Position numbers and translations under genes: made by a program
DNA from: Dyella sp. C9
GTDB taxonomy: Bacteria > Pseudomonadota > Gammaproteobacteria > Xanthomonadales > Rhodanobacteraceae
Direction of reading: 5' to 3'
Assembly (NCBI RefSeq): GCF_003332825.1
Contig: NZ_QIRF01000006.1
Span: 62,001-126,000, forward strand
Length of the DNA: 64,000 nt
Notes under the pieces: model-generated
Databases searched by the model: none
Seen by the model: the letters and a program-made list of their open reading frames with translations, nothing else
What the model was told of the DNA's origin: nothing
Shown: positions 19,066 to 27,793 of the stretch, piece by piece
Numbering within the stretch: position 1 is the stretch's first letter
How the letters are laid out: each line of letters opens with the position of its first letter

Positions 19066-20805
19066 ATGGGCAGGCGGATCGTAACGGCAGCACGACATGG
19101 CCGCTGGCGGATGCTTTGCATCCTCGCCATGGGGCTGCTTGTGACCGTCGTTCACGCTCACACGGCCATGACCGGCGCAGCCCGCGAAGTGCGGCCAGGC
19201 GACACCCCGCAGAGCGTGCTCGATGCTTTTCGCCGGGGTGAACTGGCCAGCTTCGACCCGACGCTGCTGCAACGCTTTCCGCAGAAAGATCTCGGTACCT
19301 GGGTCGTGCTGCAGCCGCAACCTCCGCTGGTCAGCGAAGAGCGCGTGCTGTCGATCTATCCGCCACCGATGGCTCCCGTGACGCTGTTCGACCAGGCACA
19401 CCCCTCGATCACCCAGTCGCTGGACGATTTCACCGCGAGCGCCCATGGCAACGGGCGGCTCGCCTACCGCATCACCGAGGACATGCCAGCCTCGGCCCCC
19501 ATCCTGCTGCGGTTCGAGCCTGGCGCCATGCGTGATTCGCCGGTGACGTTCAAGCTGCAACCCTGGAACGAATACCTGTCGGACGACGCCCATTGGCTGG
19601 TGTTCGCCAGCGCCTGCTTCGCCGTGATGCTGGCCATGTCGCTGATGGCGCTGTGCCTGGCGTTGATGCTGCACGACGGCACCTTCGCCTGGTACGCAGG
19701 CTACGTACTCTGTTACGCGATGATCCAGGCCGTACACACCGGCTTCCTGTTCCATCCGCTGGAGCTGACCTGGCTGGCCGGCTCGGCCTCCCTGATCGGC
19801 ACGTCGGCCGTGGCGCTATCGCTGGCGTTTGCCGCCATGTTCATGGCGCGCTTCTGCGAATTGCCCCGCTATGCCCCCCTGCTGCACACGCCGACGCTGG
19901 TACTGGCCGTGGGCATGCCGCTGGTGGTGTTGCTGCGCAGTTGCCAGATTCCCCTGCTGGAACAGACCGCACAGGTCCTGATCGGTCCGGTGCTGATGAT
20001 CGGTACCCTGCTGCTGTTGCTGGCCGCTGGCATGGCGGCGATACGCGGGGCCCGTCCGGCCTGGTTCTTCCTGGTGGGCTGGACCCCGCTACTGGCGCTC
20101 ACCACCCTGTCCGACAGCCAGGCCACCGGGAGCCTCGCCGACGTGACCTGGCTGGGCGACGCCTGCCTGGCCGCCGGAGCATTCGAGGCGATCGTGCTTT
20201 CGCTGGGCCTGGCCGACCGCGCCCTGATCATGCGGCGTGAGCGCGACCTGGTACAGGAACTGGCGGATATCGATGCGCTGACCAATGTGCTCAACCGGCG
20301 CGCCTGGACCGAAAGCGTGGCCAAGGTGCTCGGCAACAGCGGCGGCCAGCCGGTGGCCCTGCTGTTCCTGGACCTGGACCATTTCAAGTTGCTCAACGAT
20401 CGCCAGGGCCACGCCGCAGGCGATCGCGCATTGACGGCCGTCGCCGATGCCCTGCGCCACGAACTGCGCCCGCACGACCTGCTGGGCCGCTATGGCGGCG
20501 AAGAGTTCGTCGCCATGCTGTTTGGCGTGGAGCAGGCGCAGGCGGTGCAGGTCGCCACTCGCCTGTGCCGGCGCGTGCATCGGCTGGATATCCCGGTGAA
20601 TGCCGATGGCCTGGTGCTCAGCGTCAGCATCGGCGTGGCTATACGCGTGGCGGAAGATACCGTGGAAAGCCTGGTTGAGCGCGCCGACCACGCCATGTAC
20701 CGGGCCAAGCTGGCGGGACGTAACCGGGCCCGCCTGGACGAAAAGCTCGAACCACCCATGCGACACTCCTGGCCACGTGCAGTGGATGGCGATCGCGGCG
20801 CCTGA
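19066..20805 (+). CDS. 7TM-DISM diguanylate cyclase (GGDEF)
   Basis: A 579-aa inner-membrane protein making cyclic di-GMP. A signal sequence (about 16-32) leads into a periplasmic 7TMR-DISMED2-type sensor domain (about 35-175). Seven hydrophobic helices follow (about 180-385), then a short linker and the GGDEF domain (about 400-555). The active loop reads RYGGEEF, so the catalytic signature is intact. An RxxD motif (RPHD) lies five residues before it, as in a product-inhibited I-site. The ATG at 19066 has AGGGGA upstream. DISM sensors bind carbohydrates or similar ligands in general; the ligand here is unknown. Confidence 0.93.
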   Translation: MGRRIVTAARHGRWRMLCILAMGLLVTVVHAHTAMTGAAREVRPGDTPQSVLDAFRRGELASFDPTLLQRFPQKDLGTWVVLQPQPPLVSEERVLSIYPPPMAPVTLFDQAHPSITQSLDDFTASAHGNGRLAYRITEDMPASAPILLRFEPGAMRDSPVTFKLQPWNEYLSDDAHWLVFASACFAVMLAMSLMALCLALMLHDGTFAWYAGYVLCYAMIQAVHTGFLFHPLELTWLAGSASLIGTSAVALSLAFAAMFMARFCELPRYAPLLHTPTLVLAVGMPLVVLLRSCQIPLLEQTAQVLIGPVLMIGTLLLLLAAGMAAIRGARPAWFFLVGWTPLLALTTLSDSQATGSLADVTWLGDACLAAGAFEAIVLSLGLADRALIMRRERDLVQELADIDALTNVLNRRAWTESVAKVLGNSGGQPVALLFLDLDHFKLLNDRQGHAAGDRALTAVADALRHELRPHDLLGRYGGEEFVAMLFGVEQAQAVQVATRLCRRVHRLDIPVNADGLVLSVSIGVAIRVAEDTVESLVERADHAMYRAKLAGRNRARLDEKLEPPMRHSWPRAVDGDRGA

Positions 20806-20898
20806 GCCCTGCGATCCGCGGCGTACTCGGAAAATCGACAAGACAGCGCGCCCCCAGGGTCTAAGCTCGATGCCGGTATCCCCCAAAGGAGTCCCATC

Positions 20899-21333
20899 AT
20901 GACCAGCCCCTCCGTTTCCGGCAGCACCATCATTCCCGGCCTTCGCTACCGCGACGCCCACGCAGCGATCGACTGGCTGTGCAAGGCCTTCGGTTTTGCC
21001 CGGCATGCCGTCTACGACGATGGCGAGGGCGGCGTGGCCCACGCGCAGCTGACCTATGGCAACGGCATGGTGATGTTGGGCTCGGTGCGCGACAACGCCT
21101 TCGGCCGGCGCCTGGTGCAGCCCGACCAGGTCGGCGGCAGCGAGACCCAGTGTCCGTACGTGATCGTGGGCGACTGCAAGGCACACTACGAACAGGCCAA
21201 GGCCGCCGGTGCGGTGATCGTCGACGACTACGAAGAGAAGGATTACGGCGGCGCCGGCTACAGCTGCCGCGACCTGGAAGGACACCTGTGGTCGTTCGGC
21301 AGTTACGACGCCTGGGCCGAACACGGCGGTTGA
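20899..21333 (+). CDS. VOC-superfamily (glyoxalase/PhnB-like) protein
   Basis: A 144-aa vicinal-oxygen-chelate fold protein. It opens with IIPGLRYRDAHAAIDWLCKAFGF and closes with YSCRDLEGHLWSFGSYD, both typical of the PhnB/bleomycin-resistance-like branch. Paired beta-alpha-beta units are recognisable (YGNGMVMLGSV; YVIVGDCKAHYEQAKAAGA). The function of this branch is mostly undefined. The ATG follows AAAGGAG. It ends 10 bases from the convergent AraC gene. Confidence 0.85.
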   Translation: MTSPSVSGSTIIPGLRYRDAHAAIDWLCKAFGFARHAVYDDGEGGVAHAQLTYGNGMVMLGSVRDNAFGRRLVQPDQVGGSETQCPYVIVGDCKAHYEQAKAAGAVIVDDYEEKDYGGAGYSCRDLEGHLWSFGSYDAWAEHGG

Positions 21334-21343
21334 GCACGTGCGC

Positions 21344-22231
21344 TCAAGCGGGCGCGACAGGCAGATAGGTATCGGCACGCTGAATCGCCTCGGGCACATC
21401 TTCCGGGTCATCGAGGAAATGCCGGAACGGCTGCCCGTCGCGCAGCACGTAGCCGCTGCCGGGCAACCAGCCGGCGATCAGGTGGTCAATCTCATCCGCG
21501 AGCTCGTCATAGGAACCCACATGTCGGCTGCGTGCCCACAGGCCGCCGCCCAGCTCCATCGCCTGCATGGCACCGTCGACGGGCACCGTCGCGCCATCGA
21601 ATGCCAGCGCGCAATCGAACGCGCATTGCTCCGCCGGCGTATCGCGCGGATCGTCGTAAGGCACGCCATAGATCCCGCTCATGCGTTCCAGCAGGCCGCG
21701 CCCTGCCGCCCACTGGAACAAGCGTGCGTAGGCCTGGTCCAGATCGGCCGGGTCGCCGTGGTAACGCATCGCCACCAGGCGGAACGGTTGCACCGACACC
21801 ACCTCGACCTGCAACGAAGGCTCGGGGCCTGCCGCTGTCGACGGAGGCAGGCGCAAGCGCTCCATCTCCGCACGCAGGCGCTCGCGCTGTTCGCGCATCT
21901 CGCTGGGCGTGGTGTCGAACACCTGCCGGAACGCGCGCGCGAAGGCCTGCGGCGTGTCGTAGCCCACGGCCAGCGCCGCCTCGGTGACCCGGCCATCAGG
22001 CTCGGCCAGCCGTTGCAGGGCGCGCAACATGCGCAGGCGCGCCACCGTCTGGCCCACGGTTTCTCCCGCCAGGGCCCGGTAGACGCGATGAAAGTGGAAC
22101 GGTGACAAGTGGGCCGCGGCGGCAAGCTGGCCGAGCTCGGGCAGTTCGCCACCGTGCACCACGGCCGCCTGCAGCCGCGCAACGACGCGATCGATGCGTT
22201 GCAGATAGTCCTGGCGCGTGTTGGCTTTCAT
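21344..22231 (-). CDS. AraC-family regulator with GyrI-like effector domain
   Basis: A 295-aa regulator in the Rob/SbmC-like arrangement. The N-terminal AraC DNA-binding domain (about 8-112) has two helix-turn-helices (LGQLAAAAHLSPFHFHRVYR and VTEAALAVGYDTPQAFARAF). The C-terminal GyrI-like/effector-binding domain (about 140-292) includes FRLVAMRYHGDPADL and YDELADEIDHLIAGWLPGSGY. A good ribosome-binding site (AGGAGA) precedes the ATG. Such proteins bind small hydrophobic or cationic molecules and often control stress or efflux genes; targets here are unknown. Confidence 0.9.
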   Translation of the reverse strand: MKANTRQDYLQRIDRVVARLQAAVVHGGELPELGQLAAAAHLSPFHFHRVYRALAGETVGQTVARLRMLRALQRLAEPDGRVTEAALAVGYDTPQAFARAFRQVFDTTPSEMREQRERLRAEMERLRLPPSTAAGPEPSLQVEVVSVQPFRLVAMRYHGDPADLDQAYARLFQWAAGRGLLERMSGIYGVPYDDPRDTPAEQCAFDCALAFDGATVPVDGAMQAMELGGGLWARSRHVGSYDELADEIDHLIAGWLPGSGYVLRDGQPFRHFLDDPEDVPEAIQRADTYLPVAPA

Positions 22232-22455
22232 CGCATGGTCTCCTGGGTGTGGGAGCCAGTGTGCCGACGGGCCGTCGCGGCCACGGCTCCATTCTTGCGC
22301 AATCCAGCGCGAGGCAGCGGGGCCTGCCCTTCCATAGGCAGGAAGTCATGCTGGGAGACCACCCGCTGCTCGCTTAAAGTCGATCACGACTATCGTCACC
22401 GCTTACCCATCAACGCGGATTGCCCGTTCACGCGGCGGTTTGCCCCGGAGGATTC

Positions 22456-24378
22456 ATGCGCTTTCGCTTCACCCTGCTCGCCGCCGCCACGCTTGCCCTG
22501 TCCTGCGGCATCGCCCAGGCGCAGACCGCGCCACTGACGCCGGACGTGCCCAGCACCGCGTTCCAGCCCACCCAGGCGGGCTATGACTACGTCAAGCGCG
22601 AGGTGATGATCCCCATGCGCGACGGCGTGAAGCTACATACGGTGATCGTGATCCCCAGGGGGGCTCACAACGCACCGATCCTGCTGACCCGCACACCTTA
22701 CGACGCGAGCGGTCGCGCCGCGCGCTACGAGTCGCCACACATGGACGCCACCCTGCCGCAGGGTGACGAGGTGTTCGTGCACAGCGGCTACATCCGCGTG
22801 TTCCAGGACGTTCGCGGCAAGTACGGCTCCGAGGGTGACTACGTGATGACGCGCCCGTTGCGCGGACCGCTCAATTCCAGCGAAGTGGATCATTCCACCG
22901 ACGCCTACGACACCATCGACTGGCTGGTGAAAAACCTGCCCGAATCCAACGGCAAGGTCGGCATGCTGGGTTCCTCGTACGAGGGCTTCACCGTGGTGAT
23001 GGCGCTGATCCATCCGCACCCGGCGCTGAAAGTGGCCGCACCGGAAAGTCCGATGGTGGATGGCTGGATGGGTGACGACTGGTTCCACTATGGCGCGTTC
23101 CGCCAGACCAACTTCGACTACATCTACGGGCAGACCGCCCAGAAGGGCAAGGGTGGCGGCGTCCCGCGCACCGGCTACGACGACTACAGCAATTTCCTCG
23201 ACGCCGGTTCGGCTGGCGACTATGCGCGCGTGCATGGCTTCGAGCAGCTGCCGTTCTGGCGCAAGCTCCATGAGCACCCCGCGTATGACGCCTTCTGGCA
23301 GGGCCAGGCGCTGGACAAGATCATGGCGGAGCAGCCGCTGAGCGTGCCGACCATGTGGCTGCAGGGCCTGTGGGATCAGGAAGACATGTGGGGTGCCATC
23401 CACAGCTACATGGCCACCGAACCCAAGGACAAGAACAACGACAAGAACTATCTGGTGATGGGCCCCTGGCGCCACAGCCAGGTGAACTACGACGGCAGCT
23501 CGCTCGGCCCGCTGCAGTGGGATGGCGACACCGCACTGCAGTTCCGTCGCGACGTGCTCAAGCCGTTCTTCGACCAGTACCTGGTGGACGGCGCGCCCAA
23601 GGCCAACACGCCGCCGGTGCTGATCTACAACACCGGCGAGAACCACTGGGATCGCTTCAAGTCCTGGCCGCTCAGCTGCGACAAGGGTTGCAGCAGCAAG
23701 CCCAAGGCGCTTTACCTCGGCAACAACGGCTCGCTGTCGTTCAACGCGCCCGCCACGAACACGGCCAAGTACGACGAATACGTGTCCGATCCGGCCAAGC
23801 CGGTGCCGTACCAGCCGCGGCCGGCGCATTTCGCCGACCACGACGCGTGGACACGCTGGCTGGTCAACGACCAGCGCTTTGCGGATGGACGTCCAGACGT
23901 GCTGACCTACGTCACCGAGCCGCTCACCGCACCGGTGCACATCGGTGGCGCGCCGCAGGTCAACCTGTATGCCTCTACCAGCGGCACCGACAGCGACTGG
24001 GTGGTGAAGCTGATCGACGTGTATCCCGACACGGTGCCGTCGAATCCACCGATGGGTGGCTATGAGCTTGCCGTGTCGCTCGACATCTTCCGTGGACGCT
24101 ATCGCACCAGTTTCGAGCATCCGCAGGCACTGACGCCGGACCAGCCGCTGCTCTACAGCTTTGGCCTGCCCACCACCAACCACGTGTTCCTTCCGGGCCA
24201 CCGCATCATGGTGCAGGTGCAGTCGAGCCTGTTCCCGCTGTACGACCGCAACCCGCAGACCTTCGTGCCGAACATCTTCGATGCGAAGCCCGCGGACTAC
24301 CAGAAGGCAACGCAACGCGTGTGGCATGCGCCGGGCACGGCCAGCTCCATCAGCCTGCCGGTGGTACCGAACGGTTGA
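22456..24378 (+). CDS. Alpha-amino-acid ester hydrolase (CocE/NonD family)
   Basis: A 640-aa exported serine hydrolase. A signal peptide (MRFRFTLLAAATLALSCGIAQA) precedes the alpha/beta-hydrolase core and a C-terminal jelly-roll domain. Catalytic residues fall at the numbers known for the Xanthomonas citri enzyme: Ser174 in GSSYEG, Asp307 in GLWDQED, and His340 in PWRHSQ. The carboxylate cluster that binds the substrate's alpha-amino group (Asp208, Glu309, Asp310) is also complete. Members hydrolyse or transfer alpha-amino acyl groups and act on beta-lactams with an alpha-amino side chain. The ATG follows GGAGGA. The physiological role is not known. Confidence 0.94.
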   Translation: MRFRFTLLAAATLALSCGIAQAQTAPLTPDVPSTAFQPTQAGYDYVKREVMIPMRDGVKLHTVIVIPRGAHNAPILLTRTPYDASGRAARYESPHMDATLPQGDEVFVHSGYIRVFQDVRGKYGSEGDYVMTRPLRGPLNSSEVDHSTDAYDTIDWLVKNLPESNGKVGMLGSSYEGFTVVMALIHPHPALKVAAPESPMVDGWMGDDWFHYGAFRQTNFDYIYGQTAQKGKGGGVPRTGYDDYSNFLDAGSAGDYARVHGFEQLPFWRKLHEHPAYDAFWQGQALDKIMAEQPLSVPTMWLQGLWDQEDMWGAIHSYMATEPKDKNNDKNYLVMGPWRHSQVNYDGSSLGPLQWDGDTALQFRRDVLKPFFDQYLVDGAPKANTPPVLIYNTGENHWDRFKSWPLSCDKGCSSKPKALYLGNNGSLSFNAPATNTAKYDEYVSDPAKPVPYQPRPAHFADHDAWTRWLVNDQRFADGRPDVLTYVTEPLTAPVHIGGAPQVNLYASTSGTDSDWVVKLIDVYPDTVPSNPPMGGYELAVSLDIFRGRYRTSFEHPQALTPDQPLLYSFGLPTTNHVFLPGHRIMVQVQSSLFPLYDRNPQTFVPNIFDAKPADYQKATQRVWHAPGTASSISLPVVPNG

Positions 24379-24387
24379 CCCCGGAAA

Positions 24388-24418
24388 ACAAAAGGCCGGC
24401 GCAATGCCGGCCTTTTGT
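24388..24418. terminator. Bidirectional intrinsic terminator
   Basis: ACAAAAGGCCGGC and GCCGGCCTTTTGT form a 13-bp perfect stem around GCAAT. T-runs or A-runs lie at the base on both strands, between the convergent ester hydrolase and DUF3761 genes. Confidence 0.93.
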
Positions 24419-24437
24419 CGAGGTGCGACGCAGGCGA

Positions 24438-24932
24438 TTACTGCGTACAGGCCTTGCCGTGGTCGGGGTGATAGCCCTTGGCCTTGGCGTCCGCCTCGCT
24501 CATGTAGGCACCCGCCTTGGTCTTGCCGTACCACTTGTCGCCCTGGCAGTGATAGACCTTGCTGGCGTCATTGACCCACACCAGGCCTGGACCACCGCCC
24601 GGCGCCGCATTGGCCGGAGGCTGCGGACCACTGGACTTGGTCGTGCCGGGTATGGGCGCCGTGGTCTTGGGCGTATTGGTCGGCGTCGCTGCCGGTGCGG
24701 CCGCGGCCTGCGGGGCTGCACCTGCGGCCGGAGCCGCGGTGGTGGCCGCGCCGTACCACTCCTTGACACCCTGGTGGCCGGAGCACGCGCCACGCTTGGT
24801 GGCATTGCTGGTGTAACTGCCATCCTTGCACTGCCCAGTGGAACCCGCCGGCGCGGCCGACTGTTGCGCATAGGCAGCGGAACCGGCAAGGAGGCCAATA
24901 AGCAAGACTGCGATCAAACCATGCGATTTCAT
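24438..24932 (-). CDS. Exported DUF3761 protein
   Basis: A 164-aa protein with a signal peptide (MKSHGLIAVLLIGLLAGSAAYA). A conserved Cys-containing block (GQCKDGSYTSNATKRGACSGHQGVKEWYG) is the DUF3761 signature. A long Ala/Pro/Thr linker (about 70-112) follows. The C-terminal block (VWVNDASKVYHCQGDKWYGK...GYHPDHGKACTQ) also has paired Cys and His residues. The ATG has GGAGGG upstream. Function is unknown; the Cys pairs suggest disulfides in the periplasm. Confidence 0.88.
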   Translation of the reverse strand: MKSHGLIAVLLIGLLAGSAAYAQQSAAPAGSTGQCKDGSYTSNATKRGACSGHQGVKEWYGAATTAAPAAGAAPQAAAAPAATPTNTPKTTAPIPGTTKSSGPQPPANAAPGGGPGLVWVNDASKVYHCQGDKWYGKTKAGAYMSEADAKAKGYHPDHGKACTQ

Positions 24933-25219
24933 CTTTGATCCCTCCAGCGCGAACGCTTGATCCATGGAGACGCCGTCTTGCATGGCGGGCGTTCTCCCCT
25001 CATGTGCGCCGCGCGCGACCGTGGCCGGTCTGCCTCGCAGCGCCCCCAAAGCGCCATGCCGCCTTCAGGGCGGACTATGCACTACCCGCATGACGCCGCA
25101 TCACCCTGCCCGGCAACACGTTTAGGCGCCGTGAGGCCGATCCGAAACTTCATGCGGTGAGCAGCCGGAGGAGGAATCGTCAGGGCCACGCCGCGATGAT
25201 TGCGGCGCGGCCCGCGCAC

Positions 25220-25579
25220 TCAGTGGCTGAGCACGATGTTGGCGATGACGCCGGTGGCGACCGCCACCAGCAGGAACTCACCGTTGTCGCTGCGCACCCA
25301 CTGGTGGTCTCGCGGCGGCGGCGGCAGGCGGTAGTCGCGCCAGTTCTCCACGGCGTAGTGGCGGTCGCGGTACTCGACCGGCACGTAGCCGCCCTGGTGG
25401 TACCAGCCTTCATGCGCGCCGCGGTCGTGCACCACCACGTAGTCATGGTGCTCATCGCGGCCATGGCCATGGTCCTGATCGTAATGATCGTGATGGTCGT
25501 CGTACTGGATCGGTGCAGCCGTGGCGGCGGTGCAGACCATCGCGGCGCCCAGGGCCAGCGCGAACAGGGACTTCTTCAT
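25220..25579 (-). CDS. RcnB-family periplasmic protein
   Basis: A 119-aa protein with a signal peptide (MKKSLFALALGAAMVCTAATA). A His/Asp-rich region (about 26-55, with HHDHYDQDHGHGRDEHH) follows. The RcnB core then has EGWYHQGGYVPVEYRDRHY and RLPPPPRDHQWVRSDNGEFLL, and a C-terminal hydrophobic turn (VAVATGVIANIVL). RcnB in E. coli takes part in Ni/Co homeostasis; many homologues have no known metal role. The His-rich stretch is compatible with metal binding. GGAGAG precedes the ATG. No rcnA exporter gene is adjacent. Confidence 0.85.
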   Translation of the reverse strand: MKKSLFALALGAAMVCTAATAAPIQYDDHHDHYDQDHGHGRDEHHDYVVVHDRGAHEGWYHQGGYVPVEYRDRHYAVENWRDYRLPPPPRDHQWVRSDNGEFLLVAVATGVIANIVLSH

Positions 25580-25787
25580 CGGGTGTCTCTCCATCATGTT
25601 GGGGTCGAGCACTCCGCCGAGCCGGCGGATGTCTGCGACCCCGTCATGATGTTGCGCCCGACACAGGCCAAGAGTGACGCCCATCGCAAGTTAGCCGCAA
25701 GTTGACGCGCAATATCTTGCGTTGAACTGCCGTTACCTTTCGCGTCGCCAGGCAGGCTTGCTTCTTCCTCGTGCGATTCCCCCGCCA

Positions 25788-27302
25788 TCAGTGCAGGAGC
25801 TCGCTGCACAGGCGCTGCTTGAGCGGCGCGGCGTCGAGCAGCATCAGGGTTCGCTGATCCGGCAGCTCGACCACTTCCCTCATGTCGTCGCGCAAGGCGC
25901 GGTCGAGCTGATTGAGCAGCACGCCGGGCACACCGAGCTTGTCGGCCGCATCGATAGTCACGATGTTCTCCACCGCGTCCACCACCAGGCCGAACTTCTC
26001 CGACTCGTTCTCCACCACCAGCACCTTGGCATCCGCCAGGTCGGCGTAGTCGCGCATGCCGTACAGCGCACGCAGGTCGATGATGGTCAACAGCTTGCGC
26101 CTGAGGTTGAAGATGCCACGCACGAAGGATGGCGCGCCGGGCGGCTGCATCACCTCCGGCGGGTAGTCGATCACCTCGCGCAGCTGGTCGATGCGCATGC
26201 CCATCAACTGGTCGAGCCGGAACGTCACGTAGGTTTCGCGGCCACGCGAGCGCTTCGTTCCGTGCGCCCCCTCCGCCTGTGCCTCCGTGGCGTAGAGCGC
26301 ACGGTGCGCCTGGGTCAGCTCGACCACGATGGCGTCGTCGAACAGGGAGCTCTCGTTGAGCAGGATGATGTCCTGCGCACCCGGCGTGGCGATGCAACCG
26401 GTGTACAGCGAGGGGCGCTCCGCGCTGAAGGTCGGCATCGCCAGCAGTTCGTCGTCGCGATAGCCAACGATGCTTTCCACTTCGTCCACCAGCATGCCGA
26501 AGTAGAGCCCCTGCCGACGAATCACCAGGACACGGCGCGCGTCCTCGAAGTCGCCAATGGCCGCCGTTGCCTGCGCGGCGCCCGGAGCCATGCCGAGAAA
26601 CCGAGCGAAGTCCATCACCGGTACGGTATGCCCACGCAGGTTGAGCATGCCCAGACAGATGTCGCTTCCCAGCACCGAGCTGATCAGCTCGGGCATCCGG
26701 ATGATCTCGTGGATGGCCGCCATCGGCAGCGCAAGCCGGGTGTCGCCCACCCGGAACGACACGCCCTGCCTGCGCTGGCCCTGCACGGCACGCAAGGCAA
26801 AGGATTGGCGTTCGCTGGCATCGGTGCGCAGCAGCGGCATGTCCGGGATGGCAGCCAGCGCGGCAGCAGACAGGATCTGCAGGATGCGGTTGCCGCCATC
26901 GAGCTTGAGCGCGCCACCGATGATGCCGGCCAGGGCCTCGCCCTCGCCGAACATCACCTTCTGCGCAGGCTGCACGCGCAGGATCTCACCCGTGGTGTCG
27001 AACAACAGGCCGATGCGGGCGCCGTCGATCTCGACGATGGCCACCTTGGCCGCGTGGCGCGCACCGTCATCAGGCAGACGCAGCAGCTGCCCCAGATGGA
27101 TGATCGGTATCAGGCGACCACGCAGGTTGAACAGGCCGATCAGGTACGACGGCGCCAGCGGCACCTGGGTGATCGCCGAAGGGTAGTTGACCACTTCCTG
27201 CACGCAGCTGACCGGCAGCACCAGCTCGGTATGGGCGAGATGGAACGAACCGAACAGCTCAACGGCATCGTGTGCCAACGACGAGGCAAGGCTGGTTTCC
27301 AT
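25788..27302 (-). CDS. Triple CheW-domain chemotaxis adaptor
   Basis: A 504-aa soluble protein built from three CheW domains in tandem (about 12-160, 177-330 and 352-497). Each has the scaffold of a CheW fold: domain 1 PSYLIGLFNLRGRLIPIIHL, domain 2 GMLNLRGHTVPVMDFARFLG, domain 3 VRGIFNLRRKLLTIIDLRAL. CheW normally is a single domain of about 150 aa linking receptors to CheA. The third domain has NLRRK instead of NLRG, so it may have a changed partner. It is the last gene of an operon with a receptor, CheR and CheD, and no CheA gene is nearby. Multi-CheW proteins could tie several receptor trimers together; the exact role is inference. Confidence 0.9.
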   Translation of the reverse strand: METSLASSLAHDAVELFGSFHLAHTELVLPVSCVQEVVNYPSAITQVPLAPSYLIGLFNLRGRLIPIIHLGQLLRLPDDGARHAAKVAIVEIDGARIGLLFDTTGEILRVQPAQKVMFGEGEALAGIIGGALKLDGGNRILQILSAAALAAIPDMPLLRTDASERQSFALRAVQGQRRQGVSFRVGDTRLALPMAAIHEIIRMPELISSVLGSDICLGMLNLRGHTVPVMDFARFLGMAPGAAQATAAIGDFEDARRVLVIRRQGLYFGMLVDEVESIVGYRDDELLAMPTFSAERPSLYTGCIATPGAQDIILLNESSLFDDAIVVELTQAHRALYATEAQAEGAHGTKRSRGRETYVTFRLDQLMGMRIDQLREVIDYPPEVMQPPGAPSFVRGIFNLRRKLLTIIDLRALYGMRDYADLADAKVLVVENESEKFGLVVDAVENIVTIDAADKLGVPGVLLNQLDRALRDDMREVVELPDQRTLMLLDAAPLKQRLCSELLH

Positions 27303-27316
27303 GACGATGTCCCCGA

Positions 27317-27793
27317 TCAGGTGTGACGTTCGATGGTGCGGACGTGATACTGGTGGCGCGCGCAATCGATAAGCAGCTGGCGACCGCATTCGCCGCCCAC
27401 CTCTTGGTGCACGACGCGGATGCCGGCGGCGGCCAGCAGGCGCTGGGCGGCCCTGGCGTTCTGCTCGCCGATCAGGCCGTGCCTCGGCGGCGTGGCATGC
27501 GTCACCATACAGGCGCCGCCGGCGAGCACGGCTTCCAGCTGATCGATCCGCGAGGCGGGTACCTCGAGCAGCGAAAGCAGCGACGGCACCGCGTCGCTCA
27601 CGTATTTGGCGCCGAAGGCAGCCGCGTTCGCCGGCGCTTCGGGCAACAGGCAGTGGGCCAGCGCGTACCTGCCCTGCTGGCGCCACAACAGGCCGATGCC
27701 CACGCACGAGCCCAGGGTGGCGCGCAGGATGTCCTGCCCGGAACCGCCATGCAGTTCGCACATGCGCACCTGGATCTCACGCGTGGCTTCCAT
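27317..27793 (-). CDS. cheD: Chemoreceptor glutamine deamidase CheD
   Basis: A 158-aa enzyme deamidating Gln to Glu in chemoreceptors. The catalytic Cys lies in ATLGSCVGIGL and the His in ALAHCLLP. GGACMV and GEQNARAAQRLLAAAGI also match the family. The gene overlaps the end of cheR by 17 bases and ends 14 bases before the triple-CheW gene; AGGAGG precedes its ATG. Its presence suggests that Gln residues in the adjacent receptor, or in others in the cell, are processed. Confidence 0.93.
   Translation of the reverse strand: MEATREIQVRMCELHGGSGQDILRATLGSCVGIGLLWRQQGRYALAHCLLPEAPANAAAFGAKYVSDAVPSLLSLLEVPASRIDQLEAVLAGGACMVTHATPPRHGLIGEQNARAAQRLLAAAGIRVVHQEVGGECGRQLLIDCARHQYHVRTIERHT

Noticed and set aside
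25743..25787. A terminator after the triple-CheW gene
   Set aside because: I looked for a stem with a T-run after the stop on the minus strand and saw none that is convincing.
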